Origin: Nocardia vinacea
GTDB taxonomy: Bacteria > Actinomycetota > Actinomycetes > Mycobacteriales > Mycobacteriaceae
NCBI RefSeq assembly: GCF_035920345.1
Contig: NZ_CP109149.1
Location: 7,626,001-7,690,000 of the forward strand
Length of the DNA: 64,000 nt
Direction of reading: 5' to 3'
In this document: positions 16,556-23,876 of the stretch, one piece after another
Layout: each line of letters opens with the position of its first letter
Numbering within the stretch: the first letter of the stretch is position 1
Made by a program: the position numbers and the translations under genes
Notes under the pieces: generated by a model
Databases searched by the model: none
The model's input: the letters and a program-made list of their open reading frames with translations, nothing else
Told to the model about the DNA's origin: nothing

Positions 16556-16685
16556 CAGAGACTCACGCCAGCGGCACACGCGCTCCCACGACCCGGCTGC
16601 ATTCGATCACCGCACCATCGACACGGACACGAGACAGGCCACAAACAGACGCACGCAAAACTCGCCCCGCCGTAGTTGCGTCAGC
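16556..16685. repeat. Decayed family B copy next to copy 1
   Basis: Starting at GAGACTCACGCC, this stretch follows the right part of copy 1 (GAGACTCGCGCC, then GACGCGAGACGGGCCGCG, then the AAGACTCGCTCCG tail) with many substitutions: for example GACACGAGACAGGCCACA and AAAACTCGCCCCG. It reaches the otsA stop codon. It looks like an older tandem copy that has lost pairing and drifted. Confidence 0.55.
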
Positions 16686-18267
16686 GACGGGGAGCTCGCG
16701 ACTCCGGGTACACATCGTCGTCGGTGAGCAGCGCGCTGCCCGCGACCTGGTCCTGAGCCAGCGCCTCCAGGAACGCCCGCGCCCAGCGGTCCACATCGTG
16801 CGCGAGCACCTGACGGCGTAGGGAGCGCATTCGGCGGCGACGCGTGTCGCGGTCGTCCTCCAGTGCGGAGATGACGGCATCCTTCACACTGTTCAGGTCA
16901 TGCGGATTGCACAGATATGCCTGACGCAATTCGGCTGCGGCACCGGTGAATTCGCTCAACACCAACGCTCCGTTGAGACCACTGTGACTGGCGACGTACT
17001 CCTTGGCGACCAGGTTCATTCCGTCACGCAGCGGCGTCACCAGCATGACGTCGGCGGCCACGAAGAAGGCGACGAGTTCGTCGCGCGGGATCGGGCGGTG
17101 CAGATAGTGCACGACCGGATAGCCGACCCTGGCGAATTCACCGTTGATCCGGCCGACCTGGCGCTCGATATCGCCGCGCATCTGGATATAGCTCTCCACC
17201 CGTTCACGGCTCGGGGTGGCCAGCTGCACCATGACGGTGTCGGCCGGATCCAGCCTGTTCTCCAGCAGCAATTCCTCCAACGCGGCCAGGCGGATATCGA
17301 TGCCCTTGGTGTAGTCCAAGCGGTCGACGCCGAGCAGGATATTTTTCGGATTGCCGAGTTCGGCACGGATTTTCGCGGCCCGTTCGCGGACCGAGCGGCG
17401 GCGCGAATGCTCGTCGAGTTCGGCCGAGGCGATCGAAATCGGGAACGCGCCGACCCGGACCGTGCGGAAGCCGACCTGCACCACGCCGAGCTTGGACCGC
17501 ACACCGACGGTGCCGCGCGAGGTGGGCTGGCCTGCCAACCTGCGGGCCAGGTAGAGGAAGTTCTGCGCGCCGCCCGGCAGGTGGAAGCCGATGAGGTCGG
17601 CGCCGAGCAGACCCTCGATGATTTCGGTTCGCCACGGCATCTGCATGAACAGCTCGACCGGCGGGAACGGAATGTGCAGGAAGAATCCGATGGTGAGATC
17701 GGGCCGCAGCATCCGCAGCATCTTCGGCACCAACTGCAGTTGGTAGTCCTGCACCCAAACGGTCGCGCCCTCGGCGGCGACCTTCGCGGTGGCCTCGGCG
17801 AAGCGCCGGTTCACTGTGACATAGGCGGCCCACCAGGCCCGGTCGTAGACCGGGCGCACGATCACATCGTGGTACAGCGGCCACAGCGTGCCGTTGGAGA
17901 AGCCCTCGTAATACTCGGAGACTTCCTCCGCGGTCAGCGGCACCGGATGCAGTTCGAGGCCGTCCTCGATAATCGGATCGATATCGACATCGGGAACGCC
18001 GGCCCACCCGACCCACGCCCCCTTGTTATTGCGGAGCACCGGTTCCAGCGCGGTCACTAGACCGCCCGGACTGCGCTTCCAACGGGTGGAACCGTCGGGC
18101 AGTTTCTCCAGGTCGACCGGCAGCCGGTTGGCGACGACGACGAAGCCGGAACCAGCCCCGCTCATCTCGGCCAGGGCGGACGGGACCACCGTGGTGTCGG
18201 GTTCGGATGGGGGCTCTAGAAAGGCGTGTTCGGAGTCTTCGGACGGCTGTTGGATCATCTGGTCCAC
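16681..18267 (-). CDS. otsA: Trehalose-6-phosphate synthase OtsA
   Basis: A 528-residue GT20 glycosyltransferase that makes trehalose-6-phosphate from UDP-glucose and glucose-6-phosphate. Family landmarks are [13 protein letters not shown] near residue 42, [45 protein letters not shown] and [17 protein letters not shown]. An N-terminal acidic stretch of about 38 residues precedes the catalytic domain. In mycobacteria otsA also lies close to mce4. Trehalose is the carrier of mycolates in these bacteria, so the gene fits the envelope theme of the region. Confidence 0.95.
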   Translation of the reverse strand: MDQMIQQPSEDSEHAFLEPPSEPDTTVVPSALAEMSGAGSGFVVVANRLPVDLEKLPDGSTRWKRSPGGLVTALEPVLRNNKGAWVGWAGVPDVDIDPIIEDGLELHPVPLTAEEVSEYYEGFSNGTLWPLYHDVIVRPVYDRAWWAAYVTVNRRFAEATAKVAAEGATVWVQDYQLQLVPKMLRMLRPDLTIGFFLHIPFPPVELFMQMPWRTEIIEGLLGADLIGFHLPGGAQNFLYLARRLAGQPTSRGTVGVRSKLGVVQVGFRTVRVGAFPISIASAELDEHSRRRSVRERAAKIRAELGNPKNILLGVDRLDYTKGIDIRLAALEELLLENRLDPADTVMVQLATPSRERVESYIQMRGDIERQVGRINGEFARVGYPVVHYLHRPIPRDELVAFFVAADVMLVTPLRDGMNLVAKEYVASHSGLNGALVLSEFTGAAAELRQAYLCNPHDLNSVKDAVISALEDDRDTRRRRMRSLRRQVLAHDVDRWARAFLEALAQDQVAGSALLTDDDVYPESRAPRR

Positions 18268-18341
18268 TCACGCATCCTTTGCGCGTCGCTTTTCGGCTTT
18301 GAAGTTGTGAATAGTCGACGGCCCCGTTGACGTCGAGGTGG

Positions 18342-18512
18342 TTACTCGCCCCGAGAGTTAGGCCCGATGCCCAGCATGGACAGCAGCATCCGGCATTCGT
18401 CCGCGTCCTCCGCGTAGGCCGCGACAACTCGCTGCGCCTGACGGGCGGTCTCGTCGGCGAGTGGTTCCAGATCGTCGTCCGCGATGTCGTTCGCGCTGCT
18501 CTTCGCGGCCAT
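18342..18512 (-). CDS. Small conserved acidic protein (Rv3489-like position)
   Basis: A 56-residue protein beginning MAAKSSANDIADDDLEPLAD and ending LLSMLGIGPNSRGE, with no membrane segment or cysteine motif beyond one Cys. The ATG at 18512 has a strong GGGAGGA ribosome site; the frame extends 15 codons further but that would include this site. A small gene stands at the same place beside otsA in M. tuberculosis (Rv3489). Function unknown. It lies upstream of otsA on the same strand and may be co-transcribed. Confidence 0.65.
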   Translation of the reverse strand: MAAKSSANDIADDDLEPLADETARQAQRVVAAYAEDADECRMLLSMLGIGPNSRGE

Positions 18513-18699
18513 CTCTTGTCCTCCCGGCTCAGTACGCTCGTACGTGCGAATAGTCAATGGTATCTGGCCACCATGGCGGTATGCCGCACCTGGATCCGGG
18601 TGACCTCGGACACGTTCGGCGTCATACCCTTCGCCTGCTCGCCGAAAACCGAAGCCCTATACCGTGGGAAAGCAGCACCAACTCCACGAAAGGGTCGAT

Positions 18700-19533
18700 A
18701 TGCCGCTGGCCACGGTGAACGGAATTTCACTCAACTACCAGGTCAAGGGCGACCGCACCAAGGGCACGGAGGCCAAGGGCGCGGGTCCGCTGGTCGTCAT
18801 GATCATGGGTACCGGCAGCCCGGGCCGGGTCTGGGAGTTGCATCAGGTCCCGACGCTGGTCAAGGCCGGATATCGGGTCTGCACATTCGACAATCGCGGC
18901 ATCAAACCGTCCTATGAGGCGGCCGACGGTATGACCATCGATCAGCTGGTCGGCGATACCGCCGGACTCATCGAACTGCTCGATGAGGGTCCCGCACTGG
19001 TGGTCGGCACCTCGATGGGCGCGCGGGTGGCGCAGGAACTCGCGCTGGCGCGTCCGGAGCTGGTGCGCAAGGCCGTGTTCATGGCCGGGCACGGTCGTCT
19101 CGACCAGTTCCAGAAGACGCTCTCGCTCGGCGAACACGAACTCGACGCCAGCGGGGTCAGCTTGCCCGCGAAGTACGAGGCCGCCGTGACCGCGGTGATG
19201 AATATGTCGCCCGCGACCATGGCCGACCCGAACGCCGCCCGCGACTGGCTCGATCTGTTCGAGTTCACCGGTGGTGCGGTGACGCCCGGTATCCGCGCCC
19301 AGCGCCGGATGGACCATGATTTCGACCGGGTGCAGGCCTACCGCGGCATCAAGGTGCCGTGCCTGGCCATCGGATTCGCCGACGATCGGATGATTCCGCC
19401 GTATCTGTCCAGGGAGGTTGCCGAGGTCATCCCGGGCGCGCGCTACCTGGAAGTTCCTGATGCGGGGCACTACGGCTATCTCGAGCGTCCCGAAGCGGTG
19501 AACAAGATCCTGCTCGATTTCTTCGCGGCCTGA
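18700..19533 (+). CDS. Alpha/beta hydrolase
   Basis: A 277-residue alpha/beta-fold hydrolase. The nucleophile elbow is GTSMG with Ser105, the acid is Asp228 or Asp229 (FADDRMIPP), and the base is His257 (PDAGHYGYLE). MGTGSPGRVW near 36-45 is the oxyanion loop. ATG 18700 follows GAAAGG; an in-frame start 36 nt upstream is possible but has no better ribosome site. It is divergent from the small gene at 18342. The substrate cannot be read from sequence; esterases, lactonases and haloperoxidase-like enzymes share this arrangement. Confidence 0.85.
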   Translation: MPLATVNGISLNYQVKGDRTKGTEAKGAGPLVVMIMGTGSPGRVWELHQVPTLVKAGYRVCTFDNRGIKPSYEAADGMTIDQLVGDTAGLIELLDEGPALVVGTSMGARVAQELALARPELVRKAVFMAGHGRLDQFQKTLSLGEHELDASGVSLPAKYEAAVTAVMNMSPATMADPNAARDWLDLFEFTGGAVTPGIRAQRRMDHDFDRVQAYRGIKVPCLAIGFADDRMIPPYLSREVAEVIPGARYLEVPDAGHYGYLERPEAVNKILLDFFAA

Positions 19534-19662
19534 GGTAACTGCCTACGCGTAACGTCTGCCTTGCTAGGGTCGACACAACGCTCGGGGAGCTTCCGGCGCT
19601 CGAACAGCGTTGGACGAGCCAAGGGCGATCCCGTACATGCGCCAGTATCCAGTGAGGTGAAA

Positions 19663-19905
19663 TTGAGCACCAACCCCTTCGATGACGAAGACGGCCGCTT
19701 CTTCGTTCTGGTCAACGATGAGGAACAGCATTCGCTGTGGCCGGCCTTTGCGGAGGTCCCGGCCGGATGGCGAGTCGTTTTCGGCGAGGACAGCCGCGCC
19801 GCGTGCGTGGAATACGTCGAGAAGAACTGGACCGATATGCGTCCGAAGAGCCTGCGTGACGCGATGGCCGCCGACGACGCGGCCCGTCAGGGCGCCCAGT
19901 CCTGA
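19663..19905 (+). CDS. MbtH-like NRPS accessory protein
   Basis: An 80-residue MbtH-like protein ([47 protein letters not shown]). MbtH proteins bind and activate adenylation domains of nonribosomal peptide synthetases. The NxEQHSLWP and DxRPxSLR signatures are complete. The likely start is TTG 19663, preceded by GAGGTGA; no ATG fits. No NRPS gene is present within the window, so this is a free-standing copy. The last ~29 codons exist a second time at 20064. A strong hairpin follows at 19949-19980. Confidence 0.9.
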   Translation: MSTNPFDDEDGRFFVLVNDEEQHSLWPAFAEVPAGWRVVFGEDSRAACVEYVEKNWTDMRPKSLRDAMAADDAARQGAQS

Positions 19906-19948
19906 CCCGCGGTATCCGATACTGCGCCGGGCCCACGCTGAACCGTCA

Positions 19949-19980
19949 CTGCGTGACACCGCAAAGCCGGTGTCACGCAG
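19949..19980. terminator. Hairpin terminator after mbtH-like gene
   Basis: A perfect 13-bp inverted repeat, CTGCGTGACACCG (19949-19961) and CGGTGTCACGCAG (19968-19980), with a 6-nt loop. There is no clear T run, but the stem is very stable. A weaker relative with one mismatch (GGCACCGG ... CCGGTGTC, about 20710-20728) stands before the intact tRNA-Thr, so the hairpin is part of the duplicated module. Confidence 0.7.
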
Positions 19981-19994
19981 CTGGCGTGCCCGGT

Positions 19995-20000
19995 TATGAT
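19995..20000 (+). promoter_or_regulatory. -10 box of the truncated tRNA copy
   Basis: TATGAT within GGTTATGATTGGCACCGCT. The same box and flank stand before the intact tRNA-Thr (20749-20754), so this is the promoter part of the duplicated tRNA unit. Confidence 0.5.
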
Positions 20001-20030
20001 TGGCACCGCTTTTCGAGAAAGACGCCGTCC

Positions 20031-20063
20031 GCCTCCTTAGCTCAATGGTGGAGCACTCGCCTT
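20031..20063 (+). pseudogene. 5' half of a tRNA-Thr-like gene (truncated)
   Basis: The first 26 bases match the tRNA-Thr gene at 20771 with two differences, both in the D arm (GCCTCCTTAGCTCAATGGTG against GCCTCCTTAGCTCAGTGGTA). D-stem pairing is kept. In the anticodon arm the sequence changes to TCGCCTTA and joins a duplicated mbtH tail. No 3' anticodon stem, T arm or acceptor strand follows, so the tRNA cannot fold. Confidence 0.8.
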
Positions 20064-20172
20064 AAGAACTGGACGGATATGCGGCCCAAGAGCCTGCGTG
20101 ACGCGATGGCCGCCGACGACGCGGCGCGGCAGGCCGCCGCCCAGTCCTGACCCGCGGTACCCGACACTGCGC
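20064..20172 (+). pseudogene. Duplicated 3' end of the mbtH-like gene
   Basis: About 110 bp nearly repeating 19822-19927: the last ~29 codons of the mbtH-like gene ([20 protein letters not shown]), its stop codon and ~20 bp beyond. The copy has scattered substitutions and a three-base insertion near the end (RQAAAQS against RQGAQS). It has no start or N-terminal half of its own and is fused to the truncated tRNA. About 10% divergence suggests either an old duplication or import from a related strain. Confidence 0.85.
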
Positions 20173-20244
20173 CGATCTCTCACCGAGCTGCAGCAGCGTG
20201 GCGCCGTAACCTGGTCACCTTGCTGCAGCGCAGTAGTTCTCGGC

Positions 20245-20679
20245 CTAGTAAGACTGCCCGTTGGCGTATCTCCCACGCCGGGAGTGTCTACCGTTGCCCC
20301 GGTTCCGGCTCTTGTACGTCGGTAGCTGGGAGTCGCAGTTCGGGCAGATGAGCCGCAGGTTCTCCCGTCGATTGTGAGTGGGGTCGCCATCAATGTGGTC
20401 AAGGATGAACGCGAGTGGGCGCCCGCGCCATTCGCTCCGAATACCGCATATCGCGCATCTGTGGCTCTGGGCGTCGGTCAGGTAATCACGGAGATAATGC
20501 CCTTGGTGGCCGCGTACTCGGGCTTCGCCTGTATGCAACCACCGCTCGGTCAGGGCTTTGCGCTGGGTTGCCTGCTGGCATCCCAGACTGCAGTAGACCA
20601 GCTGACTCCGTTTGACCAGCGCAGCGGCGCACCCCTTGCATTGCCTCACGCTGTGGACGCTACCGCTACCCACCGACAA
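20245..20679 (-). CDS. HNH endonuclease with N-terminal zinc finger
   Basis: A 144-residue basic protein. Four cysteines (14, 17, 30, 34) form a zinc-ribbon-like knuckle. The HNH nuclease core follows: CAIC (75-78), LDHIDGD (93-99, His95), Asn107 in RRENLRL, and CPNC (112-115). The start is uncertain: TTG 20679 is the furthest, with GTG codons just inside. Free-standing HNH proteins of this type occur in phages and mobile elements. The gene is inserted between the duplicated mbtH tail and the tRNA-Thr promoter, on the opposite strand, which points to acquired DNA. Confidence 0.82.
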   Translation of the reverse strand: MSVGSGSVHSVRQCKGCAAALVKRSQLVYCSLGCQQATQRKALTERWLHTGEARVRGHQGHYLRDYLTDAQSHRCAICGIRSEWRGRPLAFILDHIDGDPTHNRRENLRLICPNCDSQLPTYKSRNRGNGRHSRRGRYANGQSY

Positions 20680-20748
20680 TGCCAGAGGATCGTTAAGAGA
20701 CGCCGCCGGGCACCGGAAACCCGGTGTCGCGCCGTCGGTGCGCCCCGT

Positions 20749-20754
20749 TATGAT
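20749..20754 (+). promoter_or_regulatory. -10 box of tRNA-Thr
   Basis: TATGAT, 17 bp before the tRNA 5' end, which would give a short leader of about 10 nt. The flank CGTTATGATGGCA resembles the flank of the truncated copy. No clear -35 box is visible. Confidence 0.55.
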
Positions 20755-20770
20755 GGCAACCGCTTCACCC

Positions 20771-20842
20771 GCCTCCTTAGCTCAGTGGTAGAGCACCGCT
20801 CTTGTAAAGCGAAGGTCGTCAGTTCAATCCTGACAGGGGGCT
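20771..20842 (+). tRNA. tRNA-Thr (anticodon TGT)
   Basis: Folds into a full cloverleaf: acceptor GCCTCCT with AGGGGGC, D stem GCTC/GAGC, anticodon loop CTTGTAA reading TGT, T stem GTCAG/CTGAC with loop TTCAATC, discriminator T. The CCA end is not encoded. There is one mismatch at the base of the anticodon stem (C-A). A truncated 5' copy lies at 20031. Confidence 0.95.
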
Positions 20843-20944
20843 CCGGTACGGGCGCGTCGCCAACGGCGCGCCCGTTTTCATCTCCCCATCGGCCTCGGCG
20901 GCGCACAGTTCGCTGGCGGCGGTCGCGGCACGTTCTTTCCCGCC

Positions 20945-21097
20945 CTACCCCAGGAGCAGGCGGGTTACTCGCTGCTCGATCTCGTCGACGGACCATCGTT
21001 TGGAGGTGGAGGACACCGGCCAGAAGATCACCATGACGACGACGGTCAAGGGCAGTCCGCTCACGACGACATACCCGAGCAAGATCCATCCGCTCAT
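20945..21097 (-). CDS. Tiny single-span membrane protein
   Basis: A 50-residue protein with one hydrophobic span (about 3-24, MSGWILLGYVVVSGLPLTVV) and a short cytoplasmic tail with charged residues (SVDEIEQRVTRLLLG). ATG 21097 overlaps the stop of the preceding gene by ATGA, which supports it being real and coupled. I do not recognise the family. It stands immediately downstream of tRNA-Thr on the opposite strand. Confidence 0.5.
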   Translation of the reverse strand: MSGWILLGYVVVSGLPLTVVVMVIFWPVSSTSKRWSVDEIEQRVTRLLLG

Positions 21098-21333
21098 CGA
21101 ATCTCGGTGTCTACGACGGACTCCGGCTCTACGTCGATCGGCGCGCGCATTGTCGCCGCGATCGCCGAAATCACGTCGGGGTCGGGTTCGGCGAACTCGA
21201 CTTCCCATCCGTCGTCATCGATCAATGACCATGAGCCATCGTCCCGTTGGAGATAGCAGTAGCCTTTCTCGTCATCCGCCGCTATCGCCAGCTTGCGGAG
21301 ATCTTCGTCATCGAATCGCATGGGGAGTGCCAT
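21094..21333 (-). CDS. Small acidic protein of unknown function
   Basis: A 79-residue acidic protein starting MALPMRFDDEDLRKLAIAAD, with YCYLQRDDGSWSLIDDDGWE in the middle. It looks like a small Imm- or regulator-type beta-rich protein but I cannot name the family. ATG 21333 is chosen because GGGAGGGGGCG-type purines precede it. It forms a two-gene unit with the tiny membrane protein at 20945, with an ATGA overlap. Confidence 0.55.
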   Translation of the reverse strand: MALPMRFDDEDLRKLAIAADDEKGYCYLQRDDGSWSLIDDDGWEVEFAEPDPDVISAIAATMRAPIDVEPESVVDTEIR

Positions 21334-21519
21334 CTCCCGCCCCCTTCGGCTGTCAGTGTTGGTGGGCACCCACCGCCGAGGTGCCGATCAGGACTCGGCA
21401 TCGACCCGGCGGCGGGGCTGAAAAACACGCTAGGCGTGCGACTTTCGGGAACGGACCAGTTCGGTGTCAACAAGCGTCCACAGCGTCTACCAGCGGACTG
21501 AGCACGTTAGGCTGGTCTT

Positions 21520-22455
21520 ATGGAACCCGGTGCGCTGATGCGCGCCGCTCGCGAGGCGGCGGGTATCTCGCTGCGCGCGATGGCCGAGCGGAGCTACTAC
21601 AGCAGGGCATACCTGTCGCTGATCGAGACCGGCCAACGCCCGGTACCTGCCGGTGTCGTCGCTGCCTACGAAAGGGTGCTGGGCGCGGACTTGGAGCGGC
21701 TGACGGCGGTGGCGCGAGCACCAGCCAGCGTGGACATCACCGCCTTGTCCGACGTGGCGGTGATGTTGGCGGCTATGCGCCGATTCGAGGACGCGGCAGG
21801 GGCTTTGACAGTTCTGCCCGCCGTCCGGGGCATGGCCGAGATGACCGAGACATTCGCCGGTGAGGCGCGTGTGGGATGGAATAGTGCGGCGTCCCTCGCG
21901 TCGGAGGTCACGCAGTATCGGGGGTGGCTGGAGCACGCGATCGGAGCTGATGCCGCTGCCCGGCGTAGCCTCGGCACGGCTGTGAGCCTGGCGGAGGAGT
22001 CTCGCGACCCGGACCGGCTTGCCCACAGCCTGGGCTTCCTCGGCTACGTGACTATGAGCGTGGGGAATTATGACGAAGTCGTCGCACTGTCGGACGCCGC
22101 GCTGGCGGTACGGGACGCGCACCCCGTCATCACGGCCTATGGGCGAATGCGGCGAGCCGAGCTATTGGCCGCGCACGGAGAGAAGGTCGAAGCACAACGT
22201 GCGCTGGCTCTGGCCGACGCGGCGGCGGAAGCGGCGGACGGCGCTGAGCCCCCCGCGTCGATGTATTGGTGGAGCACCGGATTCGGGGCTGTGCAGCGTG
22301 GCGGTGTGCTGGCGCTGCTGGGGCACACGGCCGAAGCAATCGGGGAGGCGACACACGGGCTGGCAGTGATGCCAGCCGAACATCGCCGGTCCGAATGGTT
22401 GGCATCAGCGCTGCGCCGCGTCGATCCAGACATGAGCGCGGGCGATTCGGTGTGA
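21520..22455 (+). CDS. XRE-family regulator with TPR-like domain (N-terminal part, frameshifted)
   Basis: A 311-residue product. An XRE helix-turn-helix covers about 5-58 (ISLRAMAERSYYSRAYLSLI, ETGQRPVP), followed by tetratricopeptide-like helical repeats (for example GNYDEVVALSDAALAVRD). Proteins of this kind in Nocardia and Streptomyces are usually about 390-400 residues. Here the frame ends early at RVDPDMSAGDSV, and the expected C-terminus continues in the next frame up to 22690. The start has no ATG competitor. It could be a true pseudogene or a sequencing error. Confidence 0.75.
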   Translation: MEPGALMRAAREAAGISLRAMAERSYYSRAYLSLIETGQRPVPAGVVAAYERVLGADLERLTAVARAPASVDITALSDVAVMLAAMRRFEDAAGALTVLPAVRGMAEMTETFAGEARVGWNSAASLASEVTQYRGWLEHAIGADAAARRSLGTAVSLAEESRDPDRLAHSLGFLGYVTMSVGNYDEVVALSDAALAVRDAHPVITAYGRMRRAELLAAHGEKVEAQRALALADAAAEAADGAEPPASMYWWSTGFGAVQRGGVLALLGHTAEAIGEATHGLAVMPAEHRRSEWLASALRRVDPDMSAGDSV

Positions 22456-22690
22456 CCGCGTCGACCGGCCGCGCCGAATCGCTACGGCGAATATGAACCT
22501 GGGCTTGGCCCTGGTAGCCGCCCACAAGCTGGATGAGGCGGCAGACGTCACGCTTACGGCCGTGACTTCCGGCCGACTGGTCCCGTCCAACTATTGGCGC
22601 GTCGCCGAGGTGGTCTCCGGAATCGAAGGCCGAGACGCGCCGGATGCGGCGACCGTCCGCGAGGCGTTCCGCGACACCTATACGGTCTAG
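22456..22690 (+). pseudogene. C-terminal fragment of the frameshifted XRE/TPR regulator
   Basis: In the +1-shifted frame the sequence reads RRIATANMNLGLALVAAHKL, DEAADVTLTAVTSGRLVPSN and ends FRDTYTV. This is the usual last TPR-like segment of the family, and adding it restores a total of about 390 residues. The shift must lie between about 22440 and 22475. A separate start (ATG 22493) exists but has no ribosome site. Confidence 0.7.
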
Positions 22691-22724
22691 GTCGACTCAC
22701 CCGGCGCATCGAAGTGACGCCTGA

Positions 22725-23150
22725 TCAGTCGGGAACGTTGGCTCCGTAGCCCAAGTCGCGCAGGGCGGTCTTGATTTTGGTTTGGGCTTCGTCGAGGGAT
22801 TCGGGGGTGGGGTGGGGGTTGGCGCCGGAGATGTCGAAGTTGCCCATGGTGAAGGCCGGGAAGACGTGGACGTGCAGGTGGGGGACTTCCAGGCCGGCGA
22901 TGAGCAGGCCGGCGCGAGGGGCGTCCCAGGCGTGGCGGACCGCCTGGCCGACCTTCTGCGCGACACCGTTGAGCCGCGCGAAGGTGTCGGCGTCGACGTC
23001 CTGCCACTGATCGATCTCCTTGCGGGGGACCACCAGCGTGTGCCCTTGCGTCACCGGGGCGATGGTGAGGAATGCGACGAATTCGTCGTCCTCCCAGACG
23101 AATCGGCCCGGCAGCTGGCCCTCGATGATCGCGCTGAAAACAGAAGCCAT
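22725..23150 (-). CDS. HIT-family nucleotide-binding protein
   Basis: A 141-residue histidine-triad protein. The triad PHLHVHVFP has His91, His93 and His95; [19 protein letters not shown] is the conserved N-terminal part. HIT proteins hydrolyse or transfer nucleoside monophosphates, for example AMP-lysine or adenosine phosphoramidates. The gene is upstream of purD in orientation opposite to it, with the PH-domain gene between. A second HIT protein lies at 29912. Confidence 0.9.
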   Translation of the reverse strand: MASVFSAIIEGQLPGRFVWEDDEFVAFLTIAPVTQGHTLVVPRKEIDQWQDVDADTFARLNGVAQKVGQAVRHAWDAPRAGLLIAGLEVPHLHVHVFPAFTMGNFDISGANPHPTPESLDEAQTKIKTALRDLGYGANVPD

Positions 23151-23250
23151 GCACCGCAGGCTACGCCGGGAGCTTCCGATCGGTCGTTCGGGTTTGGTGT
23201 CGACACACCGAGGTCGGCGAAGAGGCCCGATATCGGCTCAGACCATGTGC

Positions 23251-23625
23251 TCAGGCGACGTAGTGCGAAAGGATGCCCTGCACTTCGTAGATGTCGACCT
23301 GTCGGTTGAACCGCTTCTGCACCGGTTCGTGGGTGCCGGAGATCCAGATGGAGAGTTCGGCATCCAGGTCGAAGGTGCCCGCGGTCTCCACCGAGAAGTG
23401 GGTGATGGCGCGGTAGGGGATGCTGTGATAGCTCACCTTGCGGCCGGTGACACCCTGCTTGTCGACCAGGATGAGACGCTTGTTGGTGAACAGAATCGCA
23501 TCGCGGACAAGTAGATACGCGGCGTAGACCTGTTCACCGCCGCCCATCAGTCTCGCGTATTCCTCTTGCGCCTTACCGGGATCGATCCGCCCGGCATTGC
23601 CCATCAGTCCGTCGATCAGACCCAT
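23251..23625 (-). CDS. Bacterial PH-domain protein
   Basis: A 124-residue protein. After a short N-terminus (MGLIDGLMGNAGRIDPGKAQ) comes a bacterial Pleckstrin-homology-like domain: YLLVRDAILFTNKRLILVDK, VTGRKVSYHSIPYRAITHFS, ETAGTFDLDAELSIWISG. The family (bPH type 1) forms oligomeric rings and its role is poorly known. ATG 23625 follows AAGGAC; the frame extends 18 codons further without a better site. It is divergent from purD. Confidence 0.85.
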   Translation of the reverse strand: MGLIDGLMGNAGRIDPGKAQEEYARLMGGGEQVYAAYLLVRDAILFTNKRLILVDKQGVTGRKVSYHSIPYRAITHFSVETAGTFDLDAELSIWISGTHEPVQKRFNRQVDIYEVQGILSHYVA

Positions 23626-23876
23626 AGTCAGCACGTCCTTTGCGCGATGGAGGTCGGCTGTCGCGCCCCCTCCCATCAATCATCCACACGACGACCGCTG
23701 GGGGCCGAGAACGTGACGACTGATTTCGTGAGTACATGGGTAACTCGTCGGGCACGCCCGAGAGTGGGCCAGCGACTCGACCGCCGGTCCACGGACGAAG
23801 TTAAGGTGTACCCAACGACCGGCAAAGTTCCGGGGAGGCGGGGGGCCATTATTGGCGACAACCTAAGCTGTTGCGC

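Noticed and set aside
20031..20080. Functional tRNA-Leu(TAA) from the CTTAAGA loop
   Set aside because: The anticodon stem does not pair, there is no long variable arm and the 3' half is missing; it is the truncated tRNA-Thr-like copy.
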